In this document: positions 13,055 to 15,865 of the stretch, one piece after another
How the letters are laid out: the number at the start of each line of letters is the position of its first letter
Position numbering within the stretch: position 1 is the first letter of the stretch
NCBI GenBank assembly: GCA_946544695.1
Contig: CAMNMO010000019.1
Span: 1-15,865, forward strand
Length of the DNA stretch: 15,865 nt
Direction: 5' to 3'
DNA from: an uncultured Ruminococcus sp.
Lineage (GTDB): Bacteria; Bacillota; Clostridia; Oscillospirales; Ruminococcaceae
Notes under the pieces: model-generated
Told to the model about the DNA's origin: nothing
Seen by the model: the letters and a program-made list of their open reading frames with translations, nothing else
The model's database searches: none
Made by a program: the position numbers and the translations under genes

Positions 13055-14218
13055 TCAGGTCAGGCTGTAATCAGTATCCAGCGATGCTGTAACATCAAAA
13101 TCGGGCATGGCAGTCCTGACTTCTTCCAGCGCCTTGCGGAAAAGCGAAAGCCTGTCATCTTCATCAAAGCTTACCACCATATCAAAATGTATGGTCTTGT
13201 TATCCGTATCCGCATAGAATCCGTGCACCTGCAAAATGTTTTCATGCTTCATCACAATATCGCAGACCTGTTTGCGCAGCCCCACTATCTCGGGCACCTG
13301 AGTATTCATCGCATATATGCTGACAGCTGTGAGTATAACGCCTGTCTGTTCATACACCCTTGCTGTAACATCGTGTATGATGGTATCTATCTCATGTGCA
13401 GTATGGGTATCTGCAACTTCTATATGCACCGAACCGTTTGTTATATCGGGACCGTAGTCGTGCAGCACCAGGTCATAGGCGCCTATTACATCGGGGCAGC
13501 TTGTGACTGCTTCTATGACCGCAGCAGCCTTTTCGGGGCTGACTCTTTCGCCCAGTATCTCAGAGAGAGTACCTCCCAGCATCTCAAGACCCGACTTGAT
13601 AATGACTATGGAGATGATGCCGCCGAGGAAAGCCTCCAGCTTTATGCCAAGCAGCAGGTATATTATGGCAGCGCCCAGCGTCGCCGCAGATATCACCGAA
13701 TCCATCATGGCATCTGTACCTGAATTTATCAGCGAATCCGAGTTCACCTTCTCGCCCACGCCCTTTACATATCTTCCCATCACTATCTTGACGACCACTG
13801 CCGCCCCCACTATTATCAGCGAAGGCACCGAGTAATCGGGTGTTACGGGGGTGAGTATCTTCTTGACAGATTCCACCAGTGAAGTTATGCCCGCATAAAG
13901 CACTATCAGCGAGATGACCATAGCAGTCAGGTATTCTATCCTGCCGTAGCCCCAGGGGTGTTTTTTATCGGGGTGCTTTGCAGCCAGCTTTGTGCCCGCA
14001 ATGGTTATCACCGATGATGCTGCATCACTCAGGTTGTTCACAGCGTCCAGCACTATGGCGATAGACCCGCTGAGAACACCTGTCACAGCCTTGAAACCTG
14101 CCAGCAGCAGGTTCGCACCGATGCCCACCATGCTGGTCCTGATTATTCTTTTATCTCTGCTGACAGCAGCATTTTCTTCCTGTTCGGTAAGCGATGCTGC
14201 CTGTTCAAGATATTTCAT
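13055..14218 (-). CDS. Cation diffusion facilitator (CDF) transporter, probably Mn(II)-type
   Basis: CDF proteins export divalent metals from the cytoplasm in exchange for protons. This 387-residue protein has about six membrane helices in the first 215 residues, the HPWGYGRIEY loop after helix 2, and a cytoplasmic ferredoxin-like C-terminal domain. A further tail of about 90 residues after position 290 resembles a second regulatory domain. Metal-site residues are Asn61 and Asp65 in helix 2 (VNNLSDAAS) and Asp169 and Asp173 in helix 5 (TDAMMDSV). The Asn-Asp/Asp-Asp set is that of manganese exporters such as pneumococcal MntE; zinc exporters have His in helix 5. The ATG at 14218 follows AAGGTGGG. 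A short terminator-like hairpin ends about 20 bases upstream. Family certain, metal inferred. Confidence 0.92.
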   Translation of the reverse strand: MKYLEQAASLTEQEENAAVSRDKRIIRTSMVGIGANLLLAGFKAVTGVLSGSIAIVLDAVNNLSDAASSVITIAGTKLAAKHPDKKHPWGYGRIEYLTAMVISLIVLYAGITSLVESVKKILTPVTPDYSVPSLIIVGAAVVVKIVMGRYVKGVGEKVNSDSLINSGTDAMMDSVISAATLGAAIIYLLLGIKLEAFLGGIISIVIIKSGLEMLGGTLSEILGERVSPEKAAAVIEAVTSCPDVIGAYDLVLHDYGPDITNGSVHIEVADTHTAHEIDTIIHDVTARVYEQTGVILTAVSIYAMNTQVPEIVGLRKQVCDIVMKHENILQVHGFYADTDNKTIHFDMVVSFDEDDRLSLFRKALEEVRTAMPDFDVTASLDTDYSLT

Positions 14219-14234
14219 ATCTATCCCACCTTAC

Positions 14235-14258
14235 AAAAACAGGCGGATATCTTCCGCC
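14235..14258 (-). terminator. Small terminator-like hairpin in the CDF leader
   Basis: On the minus strand GGCGGA pairs with TCCGCC around a five-base loop and is followed by TGTTTTTG. It lies just before the ribosome site of the CDF gene, so it may act as an attenuator or as the end of the upstream transcript. The larger gap 14219-14380 also holds a loose inverted repeat, ATGACAT/GTATCAT (about 14310-14330), that could be an operator, and a 7-bp stem just after the lipoprotein stop. No manganese riboswitch core was seen. Confidence 0.5.
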
Positions 14259-14353
14259 CGTATCTACTATTGATAAATTTTAAAACACACCGTTCTTACC
14301 AACATTACGGCAATGATACGTTATGTCATAGTAAGATCCGTATTTACGACCGA

Positions 14354-14378
14354 CCCGCAGCCTTCTGACAACTGCGGG
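14354..14378 (-). terminator. Weak hairpin after the lipoprotein gene
   Basis: CCCGCAG (minus strand, 14378-14372) pairs perfectly with CTGCGGG (14360-14354) around an 11-base loop, starting two bases after the lipoprotein stop codon. There is no U-tract on the minus strand, so it may protect the 3' end or terminate poorly. Confidence 0.4.
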
Positions 14379-14380
14379 CG

Positions 14381-15058
14381 TTATTTATCCATAAATTTTC
14401 TTACCGTATTTTCAACAGTGTCAACGCTGTTCTGTTCGGTTATCTCGACCCTGTAAGCATAGGTATCCTTGCTGCCGTTGTTTTCGGCTTCGGTGATCTC
14501 ATCGAAATATTCAAGCCTGCCGTCACCGTCGAACATATACTCCGCCCGAAAGCCCGTCACCGTGCCTTCCTCGACCTTAGCGCCTATCTTTTCGGCATCG
14601 TATACATGCGTCACCCTGATACCGCCGTCCACAGTTTCTTCCTTAGCATCGACAATGTTCTGCGGGCTGTATATCAGCAGTCCCGCATCAGCCTGCGGAT
14701 GGGGCATTTTTCTTGTATACCTCACGAAATCCGCATCACCCTTTGAAAGATGACTGAGTTCGCCGTTTTCGTAGGTAAAGCATTCTATGCCGTTGTTATA
14801 CTGTGCATACTCATTGTTGTCGCTTTTGCCGTAGTAGGAATACACCAGCGTATCCTTCTCGTCATACTTGAAAGTGAAAGTCTGTTCCACTTCGCCCGAA
14901 GATATCTCCGTCATAACGACCTTTGCGCTGTCAAGAGAAGTATATTCCTCCCTTGCCTGTTTTATGAGTGCGCCGCCTGCCTTATCCTCAGCGCCGCTGC
15001 ACCCTGCAAAGCACACCACACATATCACAGCAAGACCTGCTGTAAGTAATTTTCTCAT
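14381..15058 (-). CDS. Putative lipoprotein of unknown function
   Basis: This 225-residue protein has a classical lipoprotein signal: a Lys-rich start, a hydrophobic core and the lipobox FAGC, with Cys20 as the lipidated residue. It should be anchored on the outside of the cytoplasmic membrane. The mature part is acidic, rich in beta-prone Thr/Val/Tyr stretches (VEQTFTFKYDEKDTLVYSYY, GIRVTHVYDAEKIG, VTGFRAEYMFDGDGRLEYFD), and resembles LolA/LppX-like or DUF-type curved-sheet lipoproteins in texture only. I do not recognise the family. Its ATG overlaps the stop of the DUF4321 gene (ATGA at 15058-15055), so the two are translationally coupled. Confidence 0.85.
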   Translation of the reverse strand: MRKLLTAGLAVICVVCFAGCSGAEDKAGGALIKQAREEYTSLDSAKVVMTEISSGEVEQTFTFKYDEKDTLVYSYYGKSDNNEYAQYNNGIECFTYENGELSHLSKGDADFVRYTRKMPHPQADAGLLIYSPQNIVDAKEETVDGGIRVTHVYDAEKIGAKVEEGTVTGFRAEYMFDGDGRLEYFDEITEAENNGSKDTYAYRVEITEQNSVDTVENTVRKFMDK

Positions 15059-15318
15059 ATACTCTTGCCGACCTTTGCAAACATTATCAGTGCCAGCGTC
15101 ACAGTGAATATCTGCGATATGGTGGCATGTATCATCAGCCCCACGTTGAACTTTATCACATAGAGGTCCATCGCAAAGCTTTCCACACCGATATTCTTGC
15201 CCCAGCTCAGCCAGCCGACATAGGGCAGTCCCTCACAGACATAAGCTATGAATGCACCCAGCACTATGCCTGCAAGCATGAAGAATATGAATGCGAAACC
15301 CTTCTTGAATTTATCCAT
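15055..15318 (-). CDS. DUF4321 small membrane protein
   Basis: This 87-residue protein has two predicted membrane helices (about 8-28 and 58-82) separated by a polar loop containing GLPYVGWLSWGKNIG and a FAMDLYVIKFNVGLMI block. The short length, LAGIVLGAFIAYV first helix and LDL-type second half fit the DUF4321 family of Firmicutes, whose function is unknown. The ATG at 15318 has GAGG seven bases upstream. It begins 14 bases after the S1-protein gene and overlaps the lipoprotein start by four bases, so all three are likely one transcript. Confidence 0.8.
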   Translation of the reverse strand: MDKFKKGFAFIFFMLAGIVLGAFIAYVCEGLPYVGWLSWGKNIGVESFAMDLYVIKFNVGLMIHATISQIFTVTLALIMFAKVGKSI

Positions 15319-15332
15319 AGCTGTTCCTCAGC

Positions 15333-15865
15333 TCACTTTCTGCGTGAAGGTGAGCGCCTTTTATTATCGGTTATCTTTTTCAGGTCAGAGAATTTCTCGT
15401 CGCTGGAAGCCTTGAATTTGCTGAGCATGTCCTCAAAATCCGCATTGCCCGAATTCTGGTTCGGGTCATATATCGGGGGCGGGTTCTTGCTGAGATCCTG
15501 CGGGGGTCTGTCATCACGCTTGGGTCTGAAACCACCCTGTGCAGGTCTGCCGCCCTGTCTGCCGTTTCTGTCACCGCTGCGGCTGCTGCCGCCGTTCGGT
15601 CTGCCGCCACGATCGCCCTGCTTTCTCTGGGGAGCGGGCTGTGCCTTCTTTATAGAGAGGGATATCTTGCCGTCCTCGCCCATGCTGAGCACCTTTACCT
15701 TAACGGTCTGTCCTTCCTGCAAATGGTCCTTTATCTCATTTACAAAGGTGTTTGCCACCTCAGAGATATGTACCATTCCCGTGGTATCCTTATCCAGCTC
15801 GACAAATGCGCCGAACTTTGTGATACCTGTTACTTTTCCTTCATAGATCTTTCCTACTTCAAGCT
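15333..15865 (-). CDS. YabR-like S1 RNA-binding protein with Arg/Gly-rich tail (5' end outside window)
   Basis: The reading frame runs off the right edge; 176 residues are visible and probably only a few are missing. It begins LEVGKIYEGKVTGITKFGAF, continues through GMVHISEVAN to GKISLSIKKA, and forms one complete S1 (OB-fold) RNA-binding domain of about 72 residues. A low-complexity Arg/Gly/Asn/Pro-rich tail of about 60 residues follows, then a charged amphipathic stretch (FEDMLSKFKASSDEKFSDLK) and a basic end (RRSPSRRK). The same plan, with S1 plus a similar C-terminal helix, is known from B. subtilis YabR, which binds RNA or ribosomes. An internal ATG at 15776 would cut the S1 domain in half and is not the start. 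Confidence 0.9.
   Translation of the reverse strand, partial: LEVGKIYEGKVTGITKFGAFVELDKDTTGMVHISEVANTFVNEIKDHLQEGQTVKVKVLSMGEDGKISLSIKKAQPAPQRKQGDRGGRPNGGSSRSGDRNGRQGGRPAQGGFRPKRDDRPPQDLSKNPPPIYDPNQNSGNADFEDMLSKFKASSDEKFSDLKKITDNKRRSPSRRK

Noticed and set aside
14219..14380. yybP-ykoY manganese riboswitch before the CDF gene
   Set aside because: The conserved GGGGAGUA-type loop and partner sequence are not present in the minus-strand leader.

Overview
The window looks like a chromosomal segment of a ruminal or gut Ruminococcus close to R. albus. The main reason is the GH130 gene at 2223-3230, whose predicted protein closely matches what I recall of the R. albus beta-1,4-mannooligosaccharide phosphorylase RaMP2. 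The Firmicutes-type genes (RqcH, YabR-like S1 protein, DUF4321) and the moderate GC content agree. The species is inferred from memory, not from a database search.

Layout. (1) 1-184: two abutting pieces of small non-coding repeat elements. (2) 185-1966, plus strand: rqcH (ribosome quality control), then a terminator. (3) 2223-3230, plus strand: the GH130 phosphorylase with its own strong promoter, a 5' leader hairpin and a terminator; a 101-bp palindromic element lies between its stop codon and the terminator. (4) 3445-3599: a 155-bp MITE-like element ending exactly at the stop codon of a NUDIX gene. (5) 6866-3601, minus strand: a strong promoter driving tatD, then a polyprenyl-phosphate glycosyltransferase, an SseB-domain protein, a second inverted-repeat element, a terminator-like hairpin and a zinc-ribbon NUDIX hydrolase. 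(6) 11542-7042, minus strand: an ECF sigma factor coupled to a 1341-residue single-pass membrane protein. (7) 11661-11832: a third, remodelled copy of the 155-bp element. (8) 15865-11828, minus strand: S1 RNA-binding protein, DUF4321 membrane protein, lipoprotein, cation diffusion facilitator, an unrecognised protein, NUDIX hydrolase, and a strong terminator.

Two things stand out. The sigma factor partner has a short cytoplasmic N-terminus, one membrane span and about 1250 outer residues. These are built from three diverged copies of a roughly 370-residue beta-rich module, with one PASTA domain between copies 2 and 3. It therefore looks like a large surface or cell-wall sensor wired to an ECF sigma factor. 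Second, the intergenic spaces hold at least three kinds of small palindromic elements (here called A, B and C). They have terminal inverted repeats, some have flanking direct repeats, and they sit at stop codons, between stop codons and terminators, or directly upstream of genes.

Most other genes are ordinary housekeeping or accessory functions: translation rescue, mannan degradation, nucleotide sanitation, envelope glycosylation and metal export. No tRNA, rRNA, CRISPR array, phage gene or transposase was seen.
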